A stretch of 64,000 nucleotides of DNA from Salinibacter sp. 10B (GTDB lineage: Bacteria; Bacteroidota; Rhodothermia; Rhodothermales; Salinibacteraceae), in contig NZ_MQWC01000004.1 of assembly GCF_002954405.1 (NCBI RefSeq), positions 1,599,799 through 1,663,798 on the forward strand. The letters run 5' to 3'. Position 1 is the first letter of the stretch, and every line of letters starts with the position of its first letter. The notes beneath the pieces are model-generated. The model was not told where the DNA came from and searched no databases. It saw only the letters and a list, made by a program, of their open reading frames with translations. Positions 10,090-19,707 of the stretch are shown piece by piece. Position numbers and translations under genes: made by a program.

Positions 10090-11835
10090 TCAAACGGCGG
10101 CTCGGCCCTCGCCCTCAACGATACGAAGCGTCTGGTTGGCCTGGACCGCTGAGATTCGGTCCACCTCGCCGCTCGGCCAATGCACCGTCACCTGCTCGAC
10201 CTGCGATTGTCCGCCGAGCCCAAAGGTCAACGCCAACTCGATCGATGAGAGATAGCTCGACCCCGTCCGAAGCACCCGTTCCTGCTGTTCCTCCCCGTAC
10301 TCGATCCGCACCCGGGCTCCGATCCCATCCCGGTTGCTTTCCGTCCCCTGCAGTTGTACCCGGAGGTAATTCGGCCCATTTTCCTGATCCCGCACTCGGT
10401 TCTGCCAGAGGTGCGCCTCGCCCTCATTCTCCGTCACGAGAATGTCCAGGTCCCCATCCTTGTCGTAGTCGCCGTAGGCCGCCCCTCGGGCGACAAGAGA
10501 ATCGGCAAGGGGCCCCTGCTCGACCGTCATCTCGTCAAACCGTCCCTTGCCGTTGTTCAAGAAGAGATGGGGACGCTGCTTGTAGTGCACCGCCCGGTCG
10601 ATGCTTTCGATGTCCGGCTGGACGTGCCCGTTTGCGACAAAAAGATCCAGGGTGCCATTCAACTCCGCGTCAAACAAAAACAACCCAAACCCGAGCGTAA
10701 ACTTGCCCGGACGACCGACCCCTGACCGCGCCGACCGGTCTCTAAAGAGCCCGTCGCGCTGATGACGGAAGACGCTGATCTTCTCCCGCGAGAAGTTGCC
10801 AACGAAGATGGTGGAACGCCCCGTACTGTCCACAATGCCGGCATCGGTTCCCATTCCGGCCCGTACCTGTCCCGACTGGCTGTAGGCTGTGCCGCTCACG
10901 CGCCCCCGCTCCGTAAATGTCCCATCTCCATTGTTCTCATAGAGCAGATTGCGCTCCATGTCGTTCGCCACGTACAGGTCCATCCACCCGTCCCGGTTGT
11001 AATCCAGCATCGTGACCCCCAGGGTTTTGCCCGGGGAGGACTGGAATCCGGCGCGCTCCGTCCACTCCGTGAATGTGCCGTCGCCGTCATTGTGGTAGAA
11101 GCGTCCGATGGCCCCCTCGTATTCTTCGGGGGTACAGTAGGCCTTTGTCTTTCCATCGACCGAACAGAACAGATCGTTTTCCCGGCTCCACTTCACATAA
11201 TTCCCCACGTACAGATCGAGGTGACCGTCGTTGTCGGCATCAAAGAACGCGGCGGAGCTGCTCCACTCAGGAGGAGCCGTTAACCCTGCCTCTTTTCCAA
11301 CCTCAGTGAACGTCCCGTCCCCTTCATTTCGGAAAAGCAGATTCCGATTCAGCGTCGTCAAGAGGAAGTCGCTATGGCCGTCGTTGTTATAGTCGGCGAC
11401 AGTAACGCCGAAGCCGTATGCCTCGACCGCCCCCAGCCCTGCCTCCTCGCTCACGAGGGTAAACGATCCGTTCCCGTCGTTGCGATAAAGCCAGAGCGCA
11501 TGTTCAAGGTCGACCTCACTCTTCGGCCAGACGCCCCCGCCGGCAAGGAGAATATCGAGCCGGCCATCCCCGTTGTAATCGATGAAGCCCCCCCCACTTC
11601 CCATCGTTTCCGGAAACCATTTTTCCCCAAATGCTCCGGTGCGGTGCTGGAAATCGTCGAGGTTGGCCTGCTCAGTTACGTCCGTAAACGAGACTGGGGC
11701 GTCCTCTTCCGCAGAGGGCGAAGACGAGGAGTGAGTACACCCCGTCATTACGATTCCCCCGAGAAGAAGCCCAAGACACAAAACGATGCCTCGCCTCCCT
11801 TCCGTCGTCGTTTGATCGAGCAACAACTGCACCAC
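10090..11835 (-). CDS. CRTAC1/UnbV-type FG-GAP repeat lipoprotein
   Basis: A 581-residue lipoprotein (lipobox IVMTGC) built of Ca-binding-like FG-GAP/VCBS repeats, each with a D-x-N/D-x-D-G-x-x-D core: FIDYNGDGRLDIL, VADYNNDGHSDFL, FFDADNDGHLDLYV, MLDYNRDGWMDLYV and GDYDKDGDLDILV. It ends with an ASPIC/UnbV domain (GIGARVRIEYGEEQQ to EQVTVHWPSGEVD). Such repeats fold as a beta-propeller on the cell surface or in the periplasm; function in bacteria is not established. The start is GTG at 11835, as no ATG lies before the lipobox except too close to it. It sits between a TPR lipoprotein and a Gfo oxidoreductase on the same strand, a pairing with TPR proteins seen repeatedly in this phylum. Confidence 0.88.
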   Translation of the reverse strand: MVQLLLDQTTTEGRRGIVLCLGLLLGGIVMTGCTHSSSSPSAEEDAPVSFTDVTEQANLDDFQHRTGAFGEKWFPETMGSGGGFIDYNGDGRLDILLAGGGVWPKSEVDLEHALWLYRNDGNGSFTLVSEEAGLGAVEAYGFGVTVADYNNDGHSDFLLTTLNRNLLFRNEGDGTFTEVGKEAGLTAPPEWSSSAAFFDADNDGHLDLYVGNYVKWSRENDLFCSVDGKTKAYCTPEEYEGAIGRFYHNDGDGTFTEWTERAGFQSSPGKTLGVTMLDYNRDGWMDLYVANDMERNLLYENNGDGTFTERGRVSGTAYSQSGQVRAGMGTDAGIVDSTGRSTIFVGNFSREKISVFRHQRDGLFRDRSARSGVGRPGKFTLGFGLFLFDAELNGTLDLFVANGHVQPDIESIDRAVHYKQRPHLFLNNGKGRFDEMTVEQGPLADSLVARGAAYGDYDKDGDLDILVTENEGEAHLWQNRVRDQENGPNYLRVQLQGTESNRDGIGARVRIEYGEEQQERVLRTGSSYLSSIELALTFGLGGQSQVEQVTVHWPSGEVDRISAVQANQTLRIVEGEGRAAV

Positions 11836-11965
11836 GGGCTACCTCATCTGGAATCAAAGTACTGCGCCTCTGCCACGCTCCCCCTCCAGGAGAGGGTCCC
11901 CAAAAGGAACCGCCCCTCATCCACCAATGCTCCGTCCGCACTGCCCCTCAAATAGCCACTGCGCT

Positions 11966-13225
11966 CTATGAGTCCCCGGCCTCAAGAGAGGACAAGTACT
12001 TCCGTGCCCTCGGATGATTCGGACGCTGCTGGAGGACGCGTTTCCACATCTTTCGGGCCTTTTCCGTTTCTCCGTTGCGGGCGTACACGACGCCAAGATT
12101 GAACCATCCATCCGTGAAGTCGGGATGGCGACGCAGGAGGGCCTGGTAGTGCGTCACAGCCGTCTTGTAGTTCCCGCGTGCAGCCGCTAGCTGGGCCAAC
12201 TGGTCTCGAAGGGTCGGACTTGAGGGCCGGAGGTACAACGCGATGCTGTACGTCTCTTGCGCCTTCCCCAGCCGGCCGATGTCCCGGTACGCATCGGCCA
12301 ACGTCTTCCACCGCTGTGGATTGCCGGGCTGGTCCTTCGCCACCGACTCTAGACGCTCAATCTCGCGCTGTCGCTTGTCGAGCGTATCGGCCTGGACCAA
12401 ATACTGCTTCCCCTTCTCTTTCTGCCCGGTTCGCACGAGCGCCTGCCCGAGATTATAGTGGGCTTCCTGGTGCCACGGACGCTCCTCAATCACGGACCGG
12501 AGATGCGTAATTGCGTCCTCGTACCGCCCCAACTGGTAGAGGTGAGAGGCGACGACGTATTGATAATTCACGTTCTCGGGTTCAAGCTCCAGCGCCCGAC
12601 GTGAATGCGTGAGCGCCGTCTCCACCTTTCCTTCTTCCTCAAACAGGCGCCCAAGCCGGGCGTGCGCCGCCGCCGTGGTGGAGTCTAACGACAAGGCCTG
12701 CTCGTATGCCCACTGCGCACTATCCGGCTTTCCGACCGCACTGTAGGCCTTCCCCACCTCCACGAGCGTAGAGGCCGACGAAAACTGTTCTTGCTCGTTC
12801 TGGAAGTACCGAAGAGCCTTCTCGAAATTCTGGCGGCGGTAGGCATTATTCCCAAGATTAAACCACGCGCCCTGATACTGCGGATTCAGCGACAAAACCT
12901 TCCGGTATTCCTTTGCCGCCTCGTCGAAGCGCTTGAGTTCAGAGAGAACGCGGCCCCGCTGAAAGTGCCCGTCGGCCAGTCGCGGCGCCCGGTGCACCAC
13001 GCTGTCGGCAAGCGTAAGCGCATTGCGGAGGGCTCCTTGCTTCAAGGCCCGTTGCGACTGCACGAGCATAGAGACCGTCGTATCGTCGACGGCCTCCCGG
13101 GACATGGCATTCCCCGCCCCCCCCGACTCCGCTTCTCCTCCGGATCCACACCCCAACACGATCAGGGTACAAACCACGAGCGGAAGCACCATTCGCCAGG
13201 CCGCTCCGGGATGCCGTGTGTCCAT
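11966..13225 (-). CDS. TPR-repeat lipoprotein
   Basis: About 419 residues with a lipobox (LIVLGC) after a short signal, then a low-complexity Gly/Ser/Glu linker and around ten tetratricopeptide repeats; clear units include AWFNLGNNAYRRQNFEKALR, AHYNLGQALVRTGQKEKG and GWFNLGVVYARNGETEKARK. TPRs are protein-docking scaffolds. The gene lies 130 bp upstream of the CRTAC1/UnbV gene and 73 bp downstream of the PorV-like gene, all in one direction, so it probably scaffolds surface proteins of this locus. ATG 13225 is used; a TTG four codons upstream is less likely. Confidence 0.87.
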   Translation of the reverse strand: MDTRHPGAAWRMVLPLVVCTLIVLGCGSGGEAESGGAGNAMSREAVDDTTVSMLVQSQRALKQGALRNALTLADSVVHRAPRLADGHFQRGRVLSELKRFDEAAKEYRKVLSLNPQYQGAWFNLGNNAYRRQNFEKALRYFQNEQEQFSSASTLVEVGKAYSAVGKPDSAQWAYEQALSLDSTTAAAHARLGRLFEEEGKVETALTHSRRALELEPENVNYQYVVASHLYQLGRYEDAITHLRSVIEERPWHQEAHYNLGQALVRTGQKEKGKQYLVQADTLDKRQREIERLESVAKDQPGNPQRWKTLADAYRDIGRLGKAQETYSIALYLRPSSPTLRDQLAQLAAARGNYKTAVTHYQALLRRHPDFTDGWFNLGVVYARNGETEKARKMWKRVLQQRPNHPRARKYLSSLEAGDS

Positions 13226-13298
13226 CAATCGAGTCAACTCGCGCAGAAAGAAACCGTGATACAGCTACGTGCAAAGGCGTGCAAGCCGTCTGAGGACA

Positions 13299-14321
13299 TT
13301 AAAACCCGACGTTGAGACCAATGCGGTTCACGCCGTTGAACACGTCGAAGGACGTGTACGAGTAGTCGGCCCCCAGGTCGAAGCCGGCAAAGGTCGTCTG
13401 CAGGCCGGCCCCTGCGTTGAAGCCTTCTTCGAGGCTGGACTTCGGTAGCGTATAGCCGCCTCGAATGGAGAAGGTTTCCATGAAGGTGTACTCTCCTCCA
13501 AAGTGCATCCGCTCGCTGAAGTCGCGGGGCGTAACGCCTTTGAGCATGATGTTGAGCGAGTGGTTATCGTTCGGATCAGACAGAAAGTCCGTCATCTCGA
13601 ACATGTCCGCGGAAATGCCCACGGAGAGCTCCATTGGCAGCTCGAAGCTCTGACGCTCATACTGCACCTCGGGCGAGAAATTTCGCACGTTCATAGCGAC
13701 CTGGATGCCTCGATAATCGGTATCATACTGAATCCCGAAGTCGTAGGCCCCGGTCCCGAGGTCGTTCTGCTTCGTGGTCCCGTCCGTCGACATGACGCTT
13801 GGGCCCAGGTTCTGCTTGGCGTATTTCACCTTCGCCCCCACCGAGATGCGATCCGTCACCGGATACGCATATCCAACCCCGAACGCCCAGGAGCTGGGGC
13901 TGAACGTGCCGGTCGACACATATCCCTGGTCGTTCCCGGCCCGGCGGGTGCCTTCAAGGTCGCCGTAGCTCACCTGCATGAAGGTGAACCCAATGACCCC
14001 GTACGTGCCCTCGAACGGACGGAGAGACACGCTCGCACTGTTATAGTCAATGTCTGCGATCCACTGCATGGTCGAGAACGCAGCGTGTCCATAATTCTCC
14101 ATCTGGGCCATTCCCGCCGGATTGTAGAACATGGACGTCGACTGCAGCTGGAGGGTGGTTCCCGTCCCCCCCATGCCCGCCACCTTCGGACTCAGCGACT
14201 GGCTCAGGAACTTCATGCCGGTCTGCGCACGCTTGGTGTTGTCCTGAGCCGTGGCAGGAGCAGAAAGCCCAACCAATAGGGCACATGAAAGAACGATGGT
14301 CGTAACGATGCGCGATTTCAT
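13299..14321 (-). CDS. PorV/PorQ-family outer-membrane protein
   Basis: About 340 residues with a signal peptide ending in APATAQ. The mature N-terminus, with KFLSQSLSPKVAGMGGTGTT and STSMFYNPAGMA, matches the PorV/PorQ (UPF0164) family, which forms FadL-like 14-strand barrels. In type IX secretion PorV shuttles cargo proteins to the attachment complex on the cell surface. It is encoded right after a secreted protein with a type IX-like C-terminal tail, so it is a good candidate for a dedicated shuttle or surface partner of that protein rather than the general PorV. ATG 14321 gives the expected signal peptide; a GTG nine bases upstream is also possible. Confidence 0.88.
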   Translation of the reverse strand: MKSRIVTTIVLSCALLVGLSAPATAQDNTKRAQTGMKFLSQSLSPKVAGMGGTGTTLQLQSTSMFYNPAGMAQMENYGHAAFSTMQWIADIDYNSASVSLRPFEGTYGVIGFTFMQVSYGDLEGTRRAGNDQGYVSTGTFSPSSWAFGVGYAYPVTDRISVGAKVKYAKQNLGPSVMSTDGTTKQNDLGTGAYDFGIQYDTDYRGIQVAMNVRNFSPEVQYERQSFELPMELSVGISADMFEMTDFLSDPNDNHSLNIMLKGVTPRDFSERMHFGGEYTFMETFSIRGGYTLPKSSLEEGFNAGAGLQTTFAGFDLGADYSYTSFDVFNGVNRIGLNVGF

Positions 14322-14408
14322 AATGTTCACCTCGGTTAATCGAGTGATCTCTACAATGTGGGCACTCGGTAGGCGCCCGCAGACGTTCGTTGGGCAAACC
14401 GTTTGCTC

Positions 14409-16634
14409 CTACCGAACAATGACGAATTTCTTCTTGGAAACCTGTCCGGTATCCAGATCCCGCACGACGGCGATGTACAACCCACTCGCCACCAGCTGGC
14501 GGTCTGCAGTGGTGTGATCCCAGTACTCGTCTCCACTGCCGTCATTGTGGCGGATGGTCTCAACCAGCTCTCCCATCTCCGTGTAGATCCGGATGACACA
14601 GTTGCCCGGAATCTCCAGGAATCCGAGCCGGTCCTGCTGGTCCCACCGCACTTCCTGGTCGGCCGCCACGTTGTAGGGATTCGGCACAATCTTGAAGTCT
14701 GCCACCGACTCGCCCGGTCCGCGCTTGAGTGAAGCCGGATCCCAGGTCTGCGTCTGGTAGCGGTTGCTCTTGAGCGGCTTGCCGGTCGGGGTCATCGCCG
14801 TCCCGTTATTATTCTCGCTTCCAACCGCCTGGATGTAGTAGTAATACTGGGCGCCTCGGACCACGTCCGAGTCACTGTACTCCCGCGTGCCACCGCCCAC
14901 ATCCGCGATCTTCTCGTACTGATATTCATTCTCGTACTGTCCCTCGACGCGTCCTCGGGCGCGGTAGATTTCAAATCCTCCGGGCGGGTTGGTCTCGCGC
15001 TCCCAACTCAGGCTAATCTGGTCGACCCCAGACTCCACACTGAACGTACTCGGCGGCTTCGGTGCCTGCGGAATCCCATAGTTCGTGATCGCGCCGTTGG
15101 CATCGCTCGACGCCTGGAAGTTTGCGATTGCGCGCTCAAAGGTCTGGAAAAGCGAGTCGCGACCGGTCATGACCCACGGGTTCTTGCCCATGCTTTCGTC
15201 CGGATCAATCGTCCCGTCGCCGTCCGCGTCGTATTCGATGTCCTCAAATGCGTCCGTCGTGCTCCGATCGCTCGGATTGCTCGCCGTTTGCTTGAAGCCC
15301 TGTCCGATCTTGACGCGCGCTTCCGGCGACAGGCCCGATACAGCCTCGGCGATCACGATGCGAACACTCTCTCCGGGCTCAAGGTCGTACGGCCCGTAGC
15401 TGAAGGCAGAGGTATACCCACCGGCCTTGCCGAGCTTCGGGTCCCCTTCACCCATCACAGTGGTAAAGTCTCCGTCCTGATCGGCCACGTCGGCGTGGTG
15501 GGGGAACATGTGCGATCCGGTGCCCGACGTGTAGTCGTCGGTGGCGCGTTCGGCCTGAGAGATAAAGCGATACTCCCGGTTCATCTGCTCATTGAACGCG
15601 CTGTTGCCGGACGTGAGGGGATGGTCCGCGTCGATGTAGCCCGTCATCGAGGGCTGTCGCGGCTTGTCCGGAGAGGAGGGGGCGTACAGCTTCACGGTCC
15701 CCATAAACTCGGTCGTGGTCAGCTCTCCTCCGTCGTCTCCCTGCTCTAGGAAGGCCGGGCTGTCATTCCAGGCCGGTCCACCGAGCGGGTCCATTTCGGC
15801 CCCCGGGGAGTTTCCGTTCCAAGTGTACTGCGCCGCAAAGTCCACGTCGTAGTCGTCCTGTCCGTCTCCCACGACATCATTCAAGACGTTGGCGCCCCAC
15901 TCCTGTCCCGGAATGGCACTTCGGTTTCCGTGGGTGTAGCGCTTCTGGAAGTGAAGGTACACGTCCTCGGCCGTCTGATCTTCGAGGGCTCCGTTCTCCT
16001 GGGCGCTTGTGTGCCCGGTGTTCGTCAGGACGTATTCTTGAATGTGGTACTTATCGTGTGCGGAGTTCGTCCACCCGTACACGCGCTTCGTAAGGGTCAC
16101 CCCCAGAAGCGTGTGCGCCTTGAGTTCGATCATCTGGTCAGACGGGAGATCCGGCCGGACCTCATCGTAGGTCTTGTCCTCATTGAGGGTCTCATTTCCA
16201 TCCACCGTAACGGTGGGCGGCTCGTACTTCACGATCTTCCTCAAGCTCACGGGGAAGAACTCACCGAACCCGGTCGTTCGTGGCCCGACGTGAACGACCC
16301 GGCGGTCGTACTGCGTGCCGTCCGCGCCCTGCACGTTCTTTGCGCCGATCCAGAGCGCACCTGCTCGCAGGCGTCCGGCCTGAAACTCTGGATACAACCG
16401 GAGGTGATTTCCTCCTGCGCTGTAATATTCCTGCTGTCCACCGGTTGCCGTGTACACCATCTGGAGTTCCCCAACGGCCATCGGCCGCTGGTCAAACTGG
16501 GCATACCCCTTTTCCGTCTCCGTCAGCCCCATGAAGAGGAGCAAACAGCCTGCGGCGATGAAGGCATGTACTTGGAGCCAATCAGTATCAAAAGAGCTCA
16601 TCACGAAACGATAGTTATGAACGAGTCTTGACAT
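14409..16634 (-). CDS. Large secreted Fn3-domain protein with type IX-like C-terminal tail
   Basis: 741 residues with an N-terminal hydrophobic segment near residues 24-38. The main body is uncharacterised and rich in aromatic and acidic residues, with a calcium-loop-like DADGDGTIDPDES. A fibronectin type III-like domain (near residues 545-640) contains VDQISLSWERETNPPGGFEI and YYYYIQAVGSE. The last 90 residues have the form of FlgD-like or type IX sorting domains: IVPNPYNV, VIRIYTEMGELVETI, ASGLYIAVVRDLDTG and a KKKFVIVR end. Proteins of this plan recur next to SusC-like receptors in Rhodothermota. It follows the SusC-like gene by 43 bp and precedes the PorV-like gene by 87 bp, so the three probably work together at the surface. 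Substrate unknown. Confidence 0.7.
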   Translation of the reverse strand: MSRLVHNYRFVMSSFDTDWLQVHAFIAAGCLLLFMGLTETEKGYAQFDQRPMAVGELQMVYTATGGQQEYYSAGGNHLRLYPEFQAGRLRAGALWIGAKNVQGADGTQYDRRVVHVGPRTTGFGEFFPVSLRKIVKYEPPTVTVDGNETLNEDKTYDEVRPDLPSDQMIELKAHTLLGVTLTKRVYGWTNSAHDKYHIQEYVLTNTGHTSAQENGALEDQTAEDVYLHFQKRYTHGNRSAIPGQEWGANVLNDVVGDGQDDYDVDFAAQYTWNGNSPGAEMDPLGGPAWNDSPAFLEQGDDGGELTTTEFMGTVKLYAPSSPDKPRQPSMTGYIDADHPLTSGNSAFNEQMNREYRFISQAERATDDYTSGTGSHMFPHHADVADQDGDFTTVMGEGDPKLGKAGGYTSAFSYGPYDLEPGESVRIVIAEAVSGLSPEARVKIGQGFKQTASNPSDRSTTDAFEDIEYDADGDGTIDPDESMGKNPWVMTGRDSLFQTFERAIANFQASSDANGAITNYGIPQAPKPPSTFSVESGVDQISLSWERETNPPGGFEIYRARGRVEGQYENEYQYEKIADVGGGTREYSDSDVVRGAQYYYYIQAVGSENNNGTAMTPTGKPLKSNRYQTQTWDPASLKRGPGESVADFKIVPNPYNVAADQEVRWDQQDRLGFLEIPGNCVIRIYTEMGELVETIRHNDGSGDEYWDHTTADRQLVASGLYIAVVRDLDTGQVSKKKFVIVR

Positions 16635-16677
16635 CTATATTCTGTTCCCCTTGTCCCCTCCTCCCCCCGAATCTGCC

Positions 16678-19600
16678 CTAGAAGGACATCCGGACGCCGA
16701 TGTTCACGCTCCTCGGGAAGAGGTAATGCAGGGACTTCGCATTGGGCGGATTGATGTGGTCTCCCTCAATGTCGCCGGGCTGGTCATCCCCGTACTGCGG
16801 ATCTCCGTCTCCATCCGTGGGGGCATAGTTCTGCTCCCATCCGTCGACGGCCTCCTGGGGCAAGCGCAGGGAGTTCATGTACTGCTGAAAGTCCCGCGGC
16901 CCGAAGAAGGACGCCTGATTGAGGTTCTTCAGGTTGAAGACGTTGTTCACGTCCGCAAAGATCTGTGCGCTCACACCTGATGTCTGAATGGTCTTGCTCA
17001 GCCGCATGTCGACCATCTTGTAGGCTTCCCACTGCATGTTGTCCTCCACTTCCGGCACCGTGAGCTCGTTGGTGTAGGTGAAGTAGCTCCCGGCCTTCCA
17101 CCGGCCGAGGAAGTTCAGCCGCAGGTCGCCGAACACGTTGCCCCCAAGCAGGTCCGGACCGAAGTCCGACGGAGTCAAGAACGTGAGGCTGACACGGGCG
17201 TAGGGCTGCGGCTGCGGCTTCGACTGGTAGTAGTCGGTTGTGAACCGCTCGTACTGCCGCTGATCGACGCGACTTTCGAACTGCTGCCCGAACCCAAAGT
17301 CACCTTCGGACTCCACCTGGTAGGTGTAGTTAATGAAGCCGCGAACCCAATCGCCCCGGCTTTTCCGCAGGCTGATCTCGACTCCGCGAACGTCCCGGTA
17401 GTTTTCGGCTCTCGGGTACTCGTACTCGATGAGCCCATTGCGGCTCGTGTAGTTGACCCAGCGGGGCTGGCTCTGAAGGTCCTTGTAGTATCCCGCAATC
17501 CGGAGCAGGAACTGCTCGACGAACCCTTGCTCGTAGCCCAGCTCGTAGGCGGTCGTCTTCGGCCGGGGCATGCCCGGATTCGCAATCTGTACGACGTTAT
17601 CCGTCTGGTTCCCGCGGCGGACCATGTCGAGGAAGTCCGGACGCGTCTGCTGGTAAAAGTGGCCGTAGTTGAAGTACAGCTTACTGACGTCGGTCATGGG
17701 GAACGACACCCCGAGCCGCGGACTCAGGTTGACCTGCGGGTCGGCGGGCTCGGTCTCCATCATCTCGTCGAAGCGCGGCTTATTCCCGCCCAGAAAGGCA
17801 GACGGATACCGGTTCACGGTCCCATCTTGGGACTCCGGAAAGACGTAACGCTCCGTGTTCGAGTCGAAGTAGTCGAGGCGCAGCCCCACGTTGGCGATCA
17901 TGCCCTTGTACTCCAGCTTATCCTGGATGAAGGCCGCGCCGTAGAGGGGCGAGCTGTCGTAGTGGGCGTAATGGTCCGGCGGGTTGACGAGAAAGTCCTT
18001 GTAATTAAAGTCGACGTCGTGATTCTCGACTTTAAACTCAACGCCGGCCTTTGCCGTGTGGTACTGGCCGATGGCCCTCGTAAGGGCGATCTTTCCTCTC
18101 CACTCTCGCGTGTCAGTCGTATCCCGAAACTCAGAGTGGTGGCCGCCCATCCGCAGACCCGTAATCGAGTTTTCGGACGCAAACTGAAATCCGATTGGTC
18201 CCTCGTCTACACTGACCCCTCCAAACTGTGCGACTTTGGTCGTGTCGCGTGCCCGAGGAGGATTCGTGCGGTAGCTGGTTTTCCGCCACTGCAGCTGGGC
18301 CTCATAGAATGTATTCTCGCCGAGCGTGTGGTTCACCTTCAAGCCTCCCATGTAGCGCCGAATCGTGCTTTCCGACCAGGCGCCCGTCCCGAAGATGTCT
18401 TCGCCATTCCAGGCTCCGATGTCCGTGTAGTTGACCCCGGCCCCGTAGTTTGAAATCCACTCTCGATTTCCATCCCGACGGATGCGTGTGGGGCCTGTTC
18501 GCGGGCTCTCGTCGTTGTTTCCTTTCTGAATGGCCGTCATTCCCGTCAACGTCACCTTGAAGTTGTTCGTGACGTTCGAGGTGAGGTTGAAGCGGCCGGT
18601 CTGCTCATCATACCCACTTCGCGACAGCGGAATAATGTACTCCTCCTGCTCGCGGCGGTAGGAAACGGCAAATCGGAGATCCCCGAGATAATCACTGACA
18701 AGCGGCACTGGACCGCCGATCGTCCCGTCGATCTGATAGTCCGGCTTGTCGATGCTAATGTCCCGACGATGGCGATACTCAAACAGATCCTGTGCCTGCT
18801 GCGGCGTGAGCTGAGGATTGTTGGCCGCGATCTCATTGAATCCTTCGAAGTCAGGATACGAGTTTTGGAGCTCCTCCGGCCACTCGCCCGTGCCCTCCAT
18901 CGCTACCTCTGGGTCCATGTACGGGCGCATCCAGTAGGAATTCGGGTCGGTGGGCGAAATGCCGAAGCTCTTGCTGCTTGCCGGACTATAGCGGGCAAGC
19001 ACGTCCACCATGTACTCGTCGCGCGGCCCCTCAATCGTGGTCACATTCACCATCCCGGAGCGGATATTGCCGTACTCGGCGTTGAATCCGCCGGACTGGA
19101 CCTGAACCTGCTGAATCGCGGTGTAGGGAACGCCGGTGTACGGCGTGTTATCCCGTCCACTCTGCTGGCTGAAGCCGTTGACCCGAAAGTCCGCCTGACT
19201 GGCCTCACTCCCTCGGATGTTCAGCCCCTGAATTCCGGCCTGGAGCCCAACGACACTAGCAACGTCGGCCGCCGGAAGGTTTTCAATATCCTCGGCACTG
19301 ATGTCCGCCCGACTCGCCGATAGGTCCGACTGCACAACCTCTTGCTGGGCCTGTACAGTCACACCATCAAGCTGCGCCACATCTTCTCGTAGCTCAATCG
19401 TAATTTCGGACGTCAGGTCCTGATTCACCTGCACCCCCTCGACCGTAGCCGTCTCGTACCCGACGAATGTCGCTCGAAGGGTGTAGGTGCCTGGGGGAAT
19501 GTTAATCAGCCGAAACTGCCCGTTCGCGTTCGTGCTAGTTCCCGTCCCGGCCATCTCCGGAATGACGACGTTCACCCCAGGAAGGGACTTCCCCGTCTCT

Positions 19601-19707
19601 GCGTCGACGACCTGCCCGGCAATCTGCCCCGTTTGCGCCCAGGCCAGAGAGGCAGACATAAGTAAAACGAGAAATGTAGATGCGAGAAACCGTATCGCTT
19701 TCCTCAT
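16678..19707 (-). CDS. SusC/RagA-like TonB-dependent receptor
   Basis: 1009 residues. Signal peptide (to SLAWAQ), then a carboxypeptidase-regulatory-like domain (IAGQVVDAETGKSLPGVNVV to YTLRATFVGYETA), a TonB-box/plug region with LPAADVASVVGLQAGIQGLN and IRGSEASQADFRVNGFSQQ, and a large barrel ending in PRSVNIGVRMSF. It imports a large ligand across the outer membrane with TonB energy. It is the first gene of a same-strand run ending at the secreted oxidoreductase near 8.9 kb. No SusD is adjacent, so the Fn3 secreted protein next door may fill the partner role. Three CG-centred operator-like palindromes lie in the 425-bp divergent gap upstream. Confidence 0.93.
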   Translation of the reverse strand: MRKAIRFLASTFLVLLMSASLAWAQTGQIAGQVVDAETGKSLPGVNVVIPEMAGTGTSTNANGQFRLINIPPGTYTLRATFVGYETATVEGVQVNQDLTSEITIELREDVAQLDGVTVQAQQEVVQSDLSASRADISAEDIENLPAADVASVVGLQAGIQGLNIRGSEASQADFRVNGFSQQSGRDNTPYTGVPYTAIQQVQVQSGGFNAEYGNIRSGMVNVTTIEGPRDEYMVDVLARYSPASSKSFGISPTDPNSYWMRPYMDPEVAMEGTGEWPEELQNSYPDFEGFNEIAANNPQLTPQQAQDLFEYRHRRDISIDKPDYQIDGTIGGPVPLVSDYLGDLRFAVSYRREQEEYIIPLSRSGYDEQTGRFNLTSNVTNNFKVTLTGMTAIQKGNNDESPRTGPTRIRRDGNREWISNYGAGVNYTDIGAWNGEDIFGTGAWSESTIRRYMGGLKVNHTLGENTFYEAQLQWRKTSYRTNPPRARDTTKVAQFGGVSVDEGPIGFQFASENSITGLRMGGHHSEFRDTTDTREWRGKIALTRAIGQYHTAKAGVEFKVENHDVDFNYKDFLVNPPDHYAHYDSSPLYGAAFIQDKLEYKGMIANVGLRLDYFDSNTERYVFPESQDGTVNRYPSAFLGGNKPRFDEMMETEPADPQVNLSPRLGVSFPMTDVSKLYFNYGHFYQQTRPDFLDMVRRGNQTDNVVQIANPGMPRPKTTAYELGYEQGFVEQFLLRIAGYYKDLQSQPRWVNYTSRNGLIEYEYPRAENYRDVRGVEISLRKSRGDWVRGFINYTYQVESEGDFGFGQQFESRVDQRQYERFTTDYYQSKPQPQPYARVSLTFLTPSDFGPDLLGGNVFGDLRLNFLGRWKAGSYFTYTNELTVPEVEDNMQWEAYKMVDMRLSKTIQTSGVSAQIFADVNNVFNLKNLNQASFFGPRDFQQYMNSLRLPQEAVDGWEQNYAPTDGDGDPQYGDDQPGDIEGDHINPPNAKSLHYLFPRSVNIGVRMSF

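Noticed and set aside
9123..10700. A 525-codon frame opposite the oxidoreductase and CRTAC1 genes
   Set aside because: It spans two unrelated genes on the other strand, has Arg/Pro/His-rich shadow composition and no domain.
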